From assembly GCA_966211455.1 (NCBI GenBank), contig CBIHNI010000001.1, positions 186,001-250,000 on the forward strand: a stretch of 64,000 nucleotides of DNA, in the 5' to 3' direction. The notes below the pieces were generated by a model, which worked only from the letters and a program-made list of their open reading frames with translations, did not search any database and had not been told where the DNA came from. Below, piece by piece: positions 9,116 to 17,138 of this stretch (positions are counted from its first letter, which is position 1; every line of letters begins with the position of its first letter). A program made the position numbers and the translations under genes. The stretch comes from 21-14-0-10-47-8 sp966211455. GTDB taxonomy: Bacteria; Bdellovibrionota; Bdellovibrionia; Bdellovibrionales; Bdellovibrionaceae.

Positions 9116-9901
9116 ATGATTAAATTGAATAAAAATGGCTTTTCAGTAATGGAAGTTCTCACAGCTTCCGCTATTGCTAGCATTATTGCAATTAGCTCAG
9201 CTATGCTTGTTGCCCAGGGGAAGAGTGTGGCCACTTTTGGTGAGTTTCATGCTGCCCTTGAACAAAAGCACAATCTAGCACTTCATCGAGTTCGAAATAC
9301 AACTCGCCTTTCTCTTCAAACTCGATTCGACCTTTTTAAAGACGACAGATGTTTCAAGGGTGTCAAAGATTCCTCAAACGCTTGTGATTCGGCTGCAAAA
9401 GATTGGCATGCATACATTTCAGATCCTATCCCTCTTTATAAAGATGACGGAAGTGGAGGGGTTTCAACAGAAGATACAGGTATTAGCAAAGATGAGCTAA
9501 TAGAGTATTCCGTGAAGTATAAGTATGATTGTACGAGTACTTCCTGTAGCGAGATGCAAATAGTTGTTGAGACCAAACCTACAACTAAAGCAATGAATAG
9601 AGGGTTAGTTGCAAAATCTCGTTACACACAAATAACAATCCCATTTGTGATGCTTGGAAATAAAGAAGACCTTCGATTCACCTGTGCTGCAACTGCCGTT
9701 GTGACAGCTATTGATTACAACCAACACAAAGCAATTTGTACTCCCACAACGCAGGCATTTTGTGGCAACTTACCAGTGGCGGGAGGCGCAACAGCTTGCC
9801 AAGCAGGAGCCAATCAAACTGATTGTACTCAAGTAAAAGGGGTAAAAAAATTTGGTTTGGTCGCAACTCAAACAGACTGCAATCCACCTCTTGCCCCCTA
9901 A
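9116..9901 (+). CDS. Prepilin-like minor pilin
   Basis: About 261 residues. MIKLNKNG|FSVMEVLTASAI is a short classical prepilin leader with Gly before and Glu at +5, followed by a hydrophobic helix. The passenger has paired Cys (DRCFKG..NACD, CTSTSC, CGNLP..CQAG..CTQ) suggesting disulfides outside the cell. The ATG is preceded by GGTGAAG. A frame extending to 9059 adds no signal. It is divergent from the two-gene pilin operon and converges on the methyltransferase-like gene with only 6 bp between. The three genes probably encode one minor-pilin complex. Confidence 0.75.
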   Translation: MIKLNKNGFSVMEVLTASAIASIIAISSAMLVAQGKSVATFGEFHAALEQKHNLALHRVRNTTRLSLQTRFDLFKDDRCFKGVKDSSNACDSAAKDWHAYISDPIPLYKDDGSGGVSTEDTGISKDELIEYSVKYKYDCTSTSCSEMQIVVETKPTTKAMNRGLVAKSRYTQITIPFVMLGNKEDLRFTCAATAVVTAIDYNQHKAICTPTTQAFCGNLPVAGGATACQAGANQTDCTQVKGVKKFGLVATQTDCNPPLAP

Positions 9902-9907
9902 CCCTGA

Positions 9908-10492
9908 CTACCTCATCCCCAGAATCATATACCGATCAAACTCCAGCTCTGGATAAACAAACTGTTTCGTCCCCAAGAAAAGTGGTGCGCGAGAAGGTCT
10001 AACTCTGTCTCGCAGCTCCTCAGCGCTGTGAACCAGATTCACGTGCTCGTCATGTTTCATATTTGTTGATTGCAGCAGGTAATTGCATCCTTCAGGAATC
10101 GTCTTCCACCAGTCCATGCTTGCGATGTGTTCGCACGAAGTATTGATGACCAGATCAGGCTTTGCTCGACCCATGGTCGGAGCAGCACAGTCCTCGACAC
10201 GGAAATCAAAGCGCACGTGATTGGCGAACATCCAGTGGTTCAAAACCTTTTTTGAAATCTCGATCGCCTCGGCGTCGATGTCGATCAAGGTGAAGGATTG
10301 AAAATTGTAGCGATCGCGGGTCAACATCAAGAATGGTAGCAGACCGTACCACGAGCCGTAGACCCACACGTTTGGGAAAGAATCTCGCTCTGGGAAAAAC
10401 TTTTCCAAAATTTCGCACAGCCAAAGCTTCGAGCCCATTTGGCCGTCCGAAAACGCATCCATTTTAAATGAAACTGCAGAAGGGTGGGACAT
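9908..10492 (-). CDS. SAM-dependent methyltransferase-like protein
   Basis: About 194 residues. NVWVYGSWYGLLPFLML resembles motif I of class I methyltransferases (E/DxGxGxG, here YGSWYG), FTLIDIDAEAIEISKKVL the acidic ribose-binding strand, FRVEDCAAP motif III and DLVINTSCEHIASMDWW motif IV. Motif I is degenerate, so activity is uncertain. The frame opens at 10570 inside the upstream OsmC gene; the ATG at 10492, ten bases after the OsmC stop, is more natural although its ribosome site is weak. Substrate unknown. Confidence 0.65.
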   Translation of the reverse strand: MSHPSAVSFKMDAFSDGQMGSKLWLCEILEKFFPERDSFPNVWVYGSWYGLLPFLMLTRDRYNFQSFTLIDIDAEAIEISKKVLNHWMFANHVRFDFRVEDCAAPTMGRAKPDLVINTSCEHIASMDWWKTIPEGCNYLLQSTNMKHDEHVNLVHSAEELRDRVRPSRAPLFLGTKQFVYPELEFDRYMILGMR

Positions 10493-10502
10493 CAGCGATA
10501 GC

Positions 10503-10886
10503 CTAGCCCAGTTGCGATTGAATCTCAACCTTTCCACTGAGCAGTTTGTGAATCGGGCATTTGTTGGCAATCGCGAAAAGCTGATCGCGTTGTTCTTGTG
10601 TCAGATCGCCACGAAATTTGATATCGCGTGAAATGACCGTGCCATCCTTGGTTTCCGAGACAATTTTAGTCTCAACATCTGTCGACAGCAGAGGCCATTG
10701 TTTGCGATTTGCGTACATCTGAACCGTGATGATCGTGCAGGCGGTCAGGGCGGCTTCGATCAGTTCGTGGGGCGAGGGGCCTTCGTCTTGGCCCCCCAGC
10801 GCGGCGACAACACCGGCGATCAGTTCGTGATTTCGAATATGCAGTTCAGCTGCAAGAGATTTTTCTTTCAGATTTCCGGTGACCAT
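10503..10886 (-). CDS. OsmC/Ohr-family peroxiredoxin-like protein
   Basis: About 127 residues. PSPHELIEAALTACTIITVQ carries the first OsmC Cys after the family's EAL.ACT motif, and KCPIHKLLSGKVEI holds the second Cys. These two cysteines form the peroxidatic pair in OsmC/Ohr proteins, which reduce organic hydroperoxides. The ATG at 10886 has AAAGGA 7 bp upstream, whereas the longer frame to 10940 overlaps the pirin gene. It is third in the YceI-pirin-OsmC operon, which suggests a shared oxidative or electrophile stress function. Confidence 0.88.
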   Translation of the reverse strand: MVTGNLKEKSLAAELHIRNHELIAGVVAALGGQDEGPSPHELIEAALTACTIITVQMYANRKQWPLLSTDVETKIVSETKDGTVISRDIKFRGDLTQEQRDQLFAIANKCPIHKLLSGKVEIQSQLG

Positions 10887-10902
10887 ATCAATTCCTTTTT
10901 CG

Positions 10903-11601
10903 TTAGGCCAAATCAAAGAGCAAAAATTCGCTGCCATCAAGAGCTTTGATTTTCAGAAGCTCTTCGTCACTGAAAGACAAAGCGTCCCCGGTTTCCAAAG
11001 TCTCGCCATTGACACTGATGCGGCCTTTGACCATTTGCAACCAAACCCCGCGGCCTTCACGCAGTTTGAATTCCAAATCTTCTCCGGATTTCAGACGAGA
11101 GATGTAAAGATCGGCGTCTTGTTTGATCTCGATCGATCCGTCGCGGCCGGATTCAGAAACGACCAGCACCAGCTTCTTTTCGTTCAGATCTTTTTCGAAA
11201 GATTTCTGACCGTAACCGGGATTTCCACCCCGAGCTTTCGGCGTGATCCAGATTTGGAAAAAGTGCGTCTCTTCTTCAGGAAGATGGTTGTATTCCGAAT
11301 GCACGATTCCGGCGCCGGCGCTCATGCGTTGCACTTCGCCGGGGCGGATGATGGCCTTCGTGCCCATCGAATCTTTGTGTTCCAAAGCACCGCTGACAAC
11401 GTAAGAAATGATTTCCATATCGCGGTGAGGATGGGAACCGAATCCGGTTCCCCCTTCGATGCGGTCTTCGTTGATCACGCGCAGGTTTCGAAATCCCATA
11501 TTTTTTGGATCATAGTAATCTGCGAATGAAAACGTGTGTTTGCTTTTCAACCACTGGTGATCGGCGTATCCGCGTTCGTTTGATTTTCTGAGTTGAAGCA
11601 T
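10903..11601 (-). CDS. Pirin-family protein (YhhW-like, possible quercetinase)
   Basis: A 232-residue bicupin. GFGSHPHRDMEIISYVVSG and MSAGAGIVHSEYNHL give the His/Glu metal ligands of pirins, and GVWLQMVKGRISVNGETL is the second cupin. Length and motifs match YhhW, which has quercetin 2,3-dioxygenase activity; the physiological substrate is unknown. The gene lies between yceI-like and osmC-like genes on one strand, 16 bp before the OsmC start. A second, different pirin is encoded at 57917-58828. Confidence 0.9.
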   Translation of the reverse strand: MLQLRKSNERGYADHQWLKSKHTFSFADYYDPKNMGFRNLRVINEDRIEGGTGFGSHPHRDMEIISYVVSGALEHKDSMGTKAIIRPGEVQRMSAGAGIVHSEYNHLPEEETHFFQIWITPKARGGNPGYGQKSFEKDLNEKKLVLVVSESGRDGSIEIKQDADLYISRLKSGEDLEFKLREGRGVWLQMVKGRISVNGETLETGDALSFSDEELLKIKALDGSEFLLFDLA

Positions 11602-11629
11602 AAATGACCTCGTGTTCTTTCAATAATAA

Positions 11630-12160
11630 TTAAGCTTGTTTTACAAACTGCACGTCAAGAGTGATCGTGACGTCGTCGCCGACAAGCAAACCACCGGTTT
11701 CCAGAGCCGCGTTCCATGTCAGACCAAAATCTTTGCGTTTGATCATGGTTTTTGCCGAAGCCCCGATCTTCACATTGCCCCATGGGTCTTTCATTTCATC
11801 GCTTGGACCTTCGACCTCTAAAGTCACTGATTTGGTCACGCCATGAATTGTCAGATCGCCGATAACTTTCAAGTTACCAGCTGCTCCTTCCACACGTGTC
11901 GATTTAAAGGTGATGGTCGGATATTTTTCGACATCGAAAAAGTCAGCACTTTTCAAGTGGGTGTCGCGTTGAGCTTCACGGGTGTTGATGCTCGCTGTTT
12001 CGATTGCGACTTCAATGCTCGATTTTGATGGATTGGTGGCATCGTATACCAGTTTGCCGCTCATCTTTTCAAAACCGCCGTGAACTTTGGCGATCATCAT
12101 GTGTTTAATGCTGAAGTTTGCGCTCGAGTGAGAGGGATCAATTTGGAATGTTTGGCTCAT
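11630..12160 (-). CDS. YceI-family polyisoprenoid-binding-like protein
   Basis: About 176 residues. FQIDPSHSSANFSIKHMMIA, KVHGGFEKMSGKLVYD and FDVEKYPTITFKSTRVE are the repeated strands of the YceI lipocalin-like barrel, which binds isoprenoid quinones or amides. No signal peptide is seen from the ATG at 12160, which has a strong AAGGAG site 7 bp upstream, so this copy is probably cytoplasmic. It starts the operon with pirin and OsmC, and is divergent from a LysR regulator that may control it. Confidence 0.9.
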   Translation of the reverse strand: MSQTFQIDPSHSSANFSIKHMMIAKVHGGFEKMSGKLVYDATNPSKSSIEVAIETASINTREAQRDTHLKSADFFDVEKYPTITFKSTRVEGAAGNLKVIGDLTIHGVTKSVTLEVEGPSDEMKDPWGNVKIGASAKTMIKRKDFGLTWNAALETGGLLVGDDVTITLDVQFVKQA

Positions 12161-12245
12161 ATTGGACTCCTTGTGTGTTTTTTGAGGCTTGCGCCCGACA
12201 CAAATAATATCGCCGATCCGAACATATTTTATTAGACGGCAAATC

Positions 12246-12275
12246 TTGCAATTATATTTCAATATATTGTATAAT
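12246..12275 (+). promoter_or_regulatory. Sigma-70 promoter of the LysR gene, placing the start codon near +1
   Basis: TTGCAA (12246-12251) and TATAAT (12270-12275) are separated by 18 bp. The ATG of the LysR gene is at 12283, 7 bp after the -10 box, where transcription would begin. A 10-bp palindrome CAATATATTG (12260-12269) fills the spacer next to the -10 and could be an autoregulatory site. Confidence 0.6.
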
Positions 12276-12282
12276 AGTCCCT

Positions 12283-13182
12283 ATGGATCTGAATGAAATC
12301 GCTGTCTTTATCAAGGTTGTTCAAACAGGAAGCTTCAGCCAGGCTGCCAAGCAGCTAGGAATGCCAAATTCCACGGTCAGCTTTAAGGTCTCGTCATTGG
12401 AAAAACGACTGGGTCTCACTTTGATACAGCGAACAACACGAAAGCTGAATATTACGCCTGCAGGACAGTCCTATTTCAAAGCCTGTCTGCAGGGGATCGA
12501 GCAAATTCAAGCAGCCGAAACCGAAATGGCTTCGATTCAAGGCGAGCCGCAAGGTCTTCTGCGTATTACGGCTCCGATCGAACTTGGCAGCAGCGTGCTT
12601 CCGGATTTGGTTTCACAGTACACATCCAAATATCCGAAGGTTCGGGTCGAAGTGATTCTGTCAGGTCGGCGTGTGGATTTGCTTGCGGAAAGTGTGGATC
12701 TTGCCATTCGCGCCGGCGAGCTAAAAGACTCATCTTTGATCGCGAAGAAAATTGGCTCAGGATACTTTGCGCCGGTTGCCTCTCCCAAATACCTAAAAGC
12801 CAAAGGCAAGCCATCTCATCCGCGGGAGCTGAAAGATCACGACTGCGTGCAATTCACTCCGATGGGTTTAGAAGAGTGGAAACTGATCAGCTCCAAAGGT
12901 GCCTTCAATGCGGCGCTACCGGCCCGAATGATGATTGATGATCTGGCAATGGTGAAGCTGTTGACGTTAAAAGGTGACGGCATCGCTCTTCTGCCGACGC
13001 ATCTTTGTTATCCGGAAATTCAGGCCGGAAAATTGGTGCGCATTCTTCCGGATTGGCGAACGGCGATCAATCCTGTGCATTTCGTCTATCCGGCCCAAAG
13101 ATATGTGACCCCGAAGCTCAGCGCCTTTATGGAAATGGCGTTAGATGCTTTAAAGAAAAGCTTTGAGAATTTCGAGATTTAG
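12283..13182 (+). CDS. LysR-family transcriptional regulator
   Basis: 299 residues. The N-terminal winged helix is clear: MDLNEIAVFIKVVQTGSFSQ, AAKQLGMPNSTVSFKVSSLE and KRLGLTLIQRTTRKLNITPA. Residues about 90-290 form the periplasmic-binding-protein-like effector domain (LLRITAPIELGSSVLPDLV). It is closest in style to the large one-component group that controls adjacent redox genes. It is divergent from yceI-pirin-osmC, the expected target; the effector is unknown. There is almost no 5' leader (see the promoter entry). Confidence 0.92.
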   Translation: MDLNEIAVFIKVVQTGSFSQAAKQLGMPNSTVSFKVSSLEKRLGLTLIQRTTRKLNITPAGQSYFKACLQGIEQIQAAETEMASIQGEPQGLLRITAPIELGSSVLPDLVSQYTSKYPKVRVEVILSGRRVDLLAESVDLAIRAGELKDSSLIAKKIGSGYFAPVASPKYLKAKGKPSHPRELKDHDCVQFTPMGLEEWKLISSKGAFNAALPARMMIDDLAMVKLLTLKGDGIALLPTHLCYPEIQAGKLVRILPDWRTAINPVHFVYPAQRYVTPKLSAFMEMALDALKKSFENFEI

Positions 13183-13197
13183 CCAGGCCCTTCGATT

Positions 13198-13240
13198 TCA
13201 CCCGGGTGATATTGACTTATCGATTATACCCGGGTATTAT
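13198..13240 (+). promoter_or_regulatory. Promoter with two ACCCGGGT palindromes upstream of DUF2239 gene
   Basis: TTGACT (13212-13217) and TATTAT (13235-13240) are 17 bp apart. Two perfect 12-bp palindromes share the core ACCCGGGT: TCACCCGGGTGA at 13198-13209, abutting the -35 box, and ATACCCGGGTAT at 13226-13237, covering the spacer and the start of the -10 box. Their centres are 28 bp apart. This is the geometry of a repressor operator pair. The regulator is not identified. Confidence 0.6.
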
Positions 13241-13258
13241 TAATTCTAAGAGGTGCCC

Positions 13259-13843
13259 ATGGAAGACCAAAATTCACTGCAGTACACAGCATTTGAAGGT
13301 GAAAAGCTTTTATCGTCTGGATCCTTAGATCAGGTCGCATTAAAAGTGAAAAAACGTCTGAAAGCCAATCAGGCGGCCTCGATTCTGATCTTCAGCGATT
13401 CCACCGGAAAGCAAATGGATCTGGATCTTCGTGGATCCGATAGCGAAATTCTGGAAAGAATGAAGATCTACCTTTCGCCTAAATCTAGCGAGCAGACAAC
13501 GACGGGCCCTGGTCGGCCCAAGCTTGGCGTGGTGTCGCGTGAAATTTCACTTTTACCCCGGCATTGGGAGTGGCTGGCCACGCAACCGGGCGGGGCATCG
13601 GTGACCCTGCGAAAGCTTGTCGATGAAGCACGCAAATCGTCCGAAGGAAAAGAATCCGCCAAAGTGATCCAAGAGCGAACCTATCAGTTTATGTCAGTGC
13701 TAGCCGGAAATCTTCCGAATTACGAAGAAGCACTTCGAGCCTTGTATGCGAAAGACAAGAAGAAATTTCAAGCCATGATTCGGGATTGGCCCGTGGATGT
13801 CCGCGATCATTCGAAGAATCTGTCCGACGGGGTGTGGGCTTAG
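13259..13843 (+). CDS. DUF2239 family protein
   Basis: 194 residues. ASILIFSDSTGKQMDLDLRG, GRPKLGVVSREISLLPRHWE and PGGASVTLRKLVDEARK are the conserved blocks of DUF2239, a family without an assigned function. YTAFEGEKLLSSGSL at the N-terminus also fits. The ATG at 13259 is preceded by AAGAGG with 5 bp spacing; a GTG two codons earlier overlaps that site. It is transcribed alone from a promoter with two palindromes, so expression seems tightly controlled. The GRPKLGVV block is reminiscent of an AT-hook-like turn but this is speculative. Confidence 0.88.
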   Translation: MEDQNSLQYTAFEGEKLLSSGSLDQVALKVKKRLKANQAASILIFSDSTGKQMDLDLRGSDSEILERMKIYLSPKSSEQTTTGPGRPKLGVVSREISLLPRHWEWLATQPGGASVTLRKLVDEARKSSEGKESAKVIQERTYQFMSVLAGNLPNYEEALRALYAKDKKKFQAMIRDWPVDVRDHSKNLSDGVWA

Positions 13844-13881
13844 ACTTTTGTCTTAGATAAAGAATCCAGTTTCTGTCAGAA

Positions 13882-13905
13882 GCCCCTGATTTCCAAGACA
13901 GGGGC
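13882..13905 (+). terminator. Stem-loop after DUF2239 gene
   Basis: GCCCCTG (13882-13888) and CAGGGGC (13899-13905) form a perfect 7-bp stem with a 10-nt loop. No T-run follows, so it is a weak or factor-assisted terminator, or an RNA 3'-end stabiliser. Confidence 0.4.
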
Positions 13906-13959
13906 CAAGGCTCAGTTCTAAAATAGGATCAGTTTGAATTTGTGCCAAAGGACCACCTT

Positions 13960-15225
13960 ATGCCCAGACTGATTTTATGTCTTTCATTGTTGATCACAAA
14001 TGCGGCCTTCGCTTCTGCAGAGAAAGCTTTTTCCGAAGTGAAAGACCTTTTATTTCAGGTCAAAACATCGGCCAGCGCCAATCTTGAAAAAAGCTCTTAC
14101 GGAACGGGCTTTGTCATCGACAAGCAAGGTCTGTTGATAACGAATTATCACGTGGTCTCGGAAGCTTTATGGAAACCAGAAAAGCAAAAGATCTTCGTCG
14201 TCATCGAAGGCAAAAACGAACCCGGTGAAATCCTGCAGGTCGATTACATCAACGATCTGGCCGTGGTGAAAGTCGACAAGCAATTTAAGAACCAAATTCA
14301 AATCACCAAAAATCCGCCAAAGCAAGGCGAAGACATTTACACCTTTGGTCTTCCGGAAGATATCGAGTGGGTCGTGACCAAAGGGATCTATAACGGCACC
14401 GTGAAACGCGGCCCCTACGAGCAAGTGCATATGACCACTTCTCTTAATCCAGGGATGAGCGGTGGTCCGACATTAAATGAACGAAACGAGCTGGTCGCCG
14501 TGAACTCGTCGATATATATGTTCTCGCAGCAGATCTCATTTGGTGTTCCCTATCAAAAGGTGATCAATCTTTTAAAGCGCAATCCCAAGCGGGAAACGCT
14601 CGGTGAAGCAGATCGTAAAAATGAATTGCAAACGCAATTGGGCGATCTGCAAGAAGAAATGACGGCCGAGATTCTAGATGCTTTTGCCAACACCAAAGAA
14701 ATCAGCAAAGTCAAATGGCCGAACTTTAGCAAATACGTTAAATGCTGGGGCGAGGCCAGCAACGAGCGTGACGTGAAGTACACTTCGGAAAATGAAACAT
14801 GCCAGCCGCAGCTATCGGTGCCGCTGGTCGATTCGACCTACACAGGATCTTTCAAATTTGAAACCGAGGTCTTCCAGAATCGTGGCTTGAACAGTCTGGC
14901 CTGGCATTCGCTGAAAACCGATCGCTGGACGGGTCCTTTAAGTGGGGTGGTGAATTTCGTGAATAAAGATTCGAAAATTAATTTCTCAAAGCCAAAATGC
15001 ATTCGCAAACGCGTGATGAGTCCCGGGCAGCCGCTGACGCTTGCGATTTGCAGTCAGAAGGTTCTGCCCTTGGATGATCTTTACGAAATCTATGTCATGG
15101 CCATGAAGCCCTTGGGGCCAGAGAAATTTGTGCGCAGTAATTTTGCCTTGTCCGGCTTCAGCCAAAAGAACATGAAAAAAATCGTCGCGGCCTTTGCGGA
15201 CCTGAAATTCGAGGAGGACAAATGA
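13960..15225 (+). CDS. Secreted trypsin-like (S1C/DegP-type) serine protease
   Basis: 421 residues. A signal peptide (MPRLILCLSLLITNAAFASA) is followed by a trypsin fold with complete triad: H64 in LLITNYHVVSEA, D99 in YINDLAVVKVD, S167 in NPGMSGGPTLNE. There is no PDZ domain. Residues about 200-421 are a separate Cys-containing domain I cannot name. AAAGGA precedes the ATG by 7 bp. The stop overlaps the ATG of the FHA-like membrane gene (ATGA), so protease and membrane partner are co-translated, suggesting a periplasmic quality-control or signalling pair. Confidence 0.85.
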   Translation: MPRLILCLSLLITNAAFASAEKAFSEVKDLLFQVKTSASANLEKSSYGTGFVIDKQGLLITNYHVVSEALWKPEKQKIFVVIEGKNEPGEILQVDYINDLAVVKVDKQFKNQIQITKNPPKQGEDIYTFGLPEDIEWVVTKGIYNGTVKRGPYEQVHMTTSLNPGMSGGPTLNERNELVAVNSSIYMFSQQISFGVPYQKVINLLKRNPKRETLGEADRKNELQTQLGDLQEEMTAEILDAFANTKEISKVKWPNFSKYVKCWGEASNERDVKYTSENETCQPQLSVPLVDSTYTGSFKFETEVFQNRGLNSLAWHSLKTDRWTGPLSGVVNFVNKDSKINFSKPKCIRKRVMSPGQPLTLAICSQKVLPLDDLYEIYVMAMKPLGPEKFVRSNFALSGFSQKNMKKIVAAFADLKFEEDK

Positions 15226-16085
15226 TTCGTGTTGAAATCATCGATCCCCGTGGTCATTACGTTCAGACAAAAGACTTTTCAAAAGATGTGATCACGTGCG
15301 GGCGGGGGCTTGACTGCGATGTGATCATTCCGGATTTCAAGTTTGCCCTGCAAGAAGTGGCCATTCTTCGAAGGGAAGGCGGCTACCAAACCATCCATCA
15401 GCAGAAAGAACATGTGCTGAGCGGCGAGCAAGTGATCAAGCTGCACGGATACAAGATCCGCATTATCAACCTGATGCATTTTCAGAACGAACAAAATGCT
15501 GAGATCAAAGATCGTGATTGGATCCTGTCAGCGGTCTTGCTTGCGGTGGTGATTATCAATTCGGTGCTTGGAGATTTGCTTTTAGATCCCAACAGCACTG
15601 ATCCCTGGGGAGCCCTTCGGAACCTGAGCAGTGTGCTGATCGTGGTGGCCATTATCAGTGTTGGCTTGTCCTTATTATCAAGAGCCGTCAATGGCGAGTA
15701 CCGAATCTGGCAGGTGACCAATCGCTTGCTGGTGGCCATCCTGGCCTTGATCGTGGTTCAAACAAATTTGGTCGGCCTTCGTTGGCTGGGCCCACAGCTT
15801 TTATGGAATGAAGCGATCTGGGGGTTCATCTATTTTATTGGCGCCGGTATTTTGATGTGGTCACTTTCGAATGCGATCTTCGAACATGTATCGCCGAAGA
15901 TCCGAAGAGGTTTGATCACGTTTGCTATCGTCTTGTCCGGAATCGCAAATTATATGACCTACTTCCCGGGTCGCGACAGCTATCGCTATCCACAGATTTC
16001 GCCGACGCCACCGTTGCCAGCGCTTTTCGAAAGCAAACCTTTGACCAAAGATAAGCTGGTTGAAGAAATGTCAGCCCTATTTTAG
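15222..16085 (+). CDS. FHA-like domain protein with five to six membrane helices
   Basis: 287 residues. Residues 1-90 resemble a forkhead-associated fold (VITCGRGLDCDVIIPDFKF, then HGYKIRIIN), but the phosphothreonine-binding Ser-Arg-x-His is absent. Residues about 100-250 contain about five hydrophobic segments, and the C-terminus is a Pro-rich tail. It starts inside the stop codon of the protease gene and converges on the lipoprotein gene with a 4-nt overlap. The cytoplasmic FHA-like head and periplasmic protease suggest a transmembrane sensor, by inference from coupling only. Confidence 0.65.
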   Translation: MIRVEIIDPRGHYVQTKDFSKDVITCGRGLDCDVIIPDFKFALQEVAILRREGGYQTIHQQKEHVLSGEQVIKLHGYKIRIINLMHFQNEQNAEIKDRDWILSAVLLAVVIINSVLGDLLLDPNSTDPWGALRNLSSVLIVVAIISVGLSLLSRAVNGEYRIWQVTNRLLVAILALIVVQTNLVGLRWLGPQLLWNEAIWGFIYFIGAGILMWSLSNAIFEHVSPKIRRGLITFAIVLSGIANYMTYFPGRDSYRYPQISPTPPLPALFESKPLTKDKLVEEMSALF

Positions 16086-16858
16086 CGAAAAACCAATTTC
16101 GAGTTCGACTCGAGATCGGCATTTCCGACATAGAAAAACAAAAGGCCCTTGGCTTCTTGGCCGGGGCTCAATTCTTGTCGGGTGATCAGATAATTTTTGA
16201 AATCAATGTGAACATTCTTATAAAGACTGTTGTAGATCTCATCGTTTGAAGACGAGCCACCGCCACCGGCAAAGTCATTGGCTCCGATGGTTGGAAATGC
16301 TGAAGAGCCCCCGTGTTCAGCGGATATAATTACAAGACCCATAATCGCGGCGAAGCCAACAACCACAACACCTGTATTGTAAACATTGGCAGCTAAAGCT
16401 GTGGGACTGAACTCTTCAAATTTTCTTGGCAGCTGATCGGTGTTAAAGGCCTTCACTTCGCCGGCAGAATGATTGAGGGCGAAAGATTTCTCGTCGATCT
16501 GAAGAGGCGCGGCGCTTGTGTTTTTGATTTTCACATAAACCGGAACAAAGCCAGAGTCGATCAGTTCGGTCAGGATTTCGTCATCGTAATTGGCTGGCTT
16601 GTAGCGAATATCGATTTTTTGAAAAGCTTTTTTGTAATCGCCTTTGCGTAAATGGGTAAAGAACTGACCCAGCGGAAGCTGCGAAGGTCGATAAATCACG
16701 TACTGAAGGTCAGTTTCAGCCGTGGTGACAGATTCGAGACTGCCTTCATTCTTGTTTTGCACGACACGTGTTTCATCAGTGCGGGTGTGCACACAGCTCA
16801 GGTTCAGGATTAAAGCCAAAGCGACTGAAATGCGGGTCAATTTCTGTTTTGCTTTCAT
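16082..16858 (-). CDS. Putative lipoprotein of unknown function
   Basis: 258 residues. The signal peptide ends in a lipobox, LILNLSC with Cys22. A hydrophobic segment near residues 160-180 (VYNTGVVVVGFAAIMGLVII) and a Gly/Ser-rich stretch (AGGGGSSSND) follow. The C-terminal part (SPGQEAKGLLFFYVGNADL) looks like a beta-sandwich such as those that end in a hydrophobic strand. I do not recognise the family. Its 3' end overlaps the FHA-like gene by 4 nt. Confidence 0.7.
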   Translation of the reverse strand: MKAKQKLTRISVALALILNLSCVHTRTDETRVVQNKNEGSLESVTTAETDLQYVIYRPSQLPLGQFFTHLRKGDYKKAFQKIDIRYKPANYDDEILTELIDSGFVPVYVKIKNTSAAPLQIDEKSFALNHSAGEVKAFNTDQLPRKFEEFSPTALAANVYNTGVVVVGFAAIMGLVIISAEHGGSSAFPTIGANDFAGGGGSSSNDEIYNSLYKNVHIDFKNYLITRQELSPGQEAKGLLFFYVGNADLESNSKLVFR

Positions 16859-16918
16859 TGATAAAGGCTAGAATTCTTAAGTCATTGAAGCAACTTGGAT
16901 CGATAATCCTGACCCACA

Positions 16919-16972
16919 TTGACAGAAATCGGGTCTCGGGTTAAATTCTATTTAATAACGCAATCATGCGTT
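16919..16972 (+). promoter_or_regulatory. Promoter and +1 hairpin of the leader-peptide/acetyltransferase transcript
   Basis: TTGACA (16919-16924) and TAAATT (16942-16947) lie 17 bp apart. Just after the expected start site is a perfect hairpin, AACGCA-ATCA-TGCGTT (16957-16972). The transcript then carries a 15-codon open frame and two hairpins before the acetyltransferase. Confidence 0.55.
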
Positions 16973-16992
16973 CTTAAAAAGGGAGGCTCATT

Positions 16993-17040
16993 ATGAAAAC
17001 TCAAAATTCTGGTTTCGCGGCCTTCCCATCTGACAGGTAG
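16993..17040 (+). CDS. 15-residue candidate leader peptide
   Basis: ATG at 16993 with GGGAGG 7 bp upstream opens a 15-codon frame (MKTQNSGFAAFPSDR) ending at TAG 17038-17040. It lies between a good promoter and the acetyltransferase gene at 17148, and no other gene occupies the 290 bp region. The strong ribosome site, short length and downstream hairpins fit a regulatory leader peptide. The sequence is not rich in one amino acid, so ribosome stalling by an inhibitor is more plausible than amino-acid starvation. Coding status is inferred. Confidence 0.45.
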   Translation: MKTQNSGFAAFPSDR

Positions 17041-17086
17041 TCTTCAGACTTCATATTTATTCCAAATATGTCTCTCAACGCTCCTT

Positions 17087-17138
17087 AAAAGGCTGCATCG
17101 AAGCTTTTTTATTTTCGCTCATTGATTTGAGCCTTTTT
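17087..17138 (+). promoter_or_regulatory. Two terminator-like hairpins between leader peptide and acetyltransferase
   Basis: The first hairpin pairs AAAAG.GCT (17087-17094) with AGCTTTT (17102-17108) and is followed by Ts. The second pairs GCTCA (17117-17121) with TGAGC (17128-17132) followed by CTTTTT, just before the AGGAG site. AGGCTCA at 16984-16990, overlapping the leader's ribosome site, is complementary to TGAGCCT at 17128-17134, giving an alternative fold. This is the arrangement of an attenuator; the stems are short. Confidence 0.4.
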
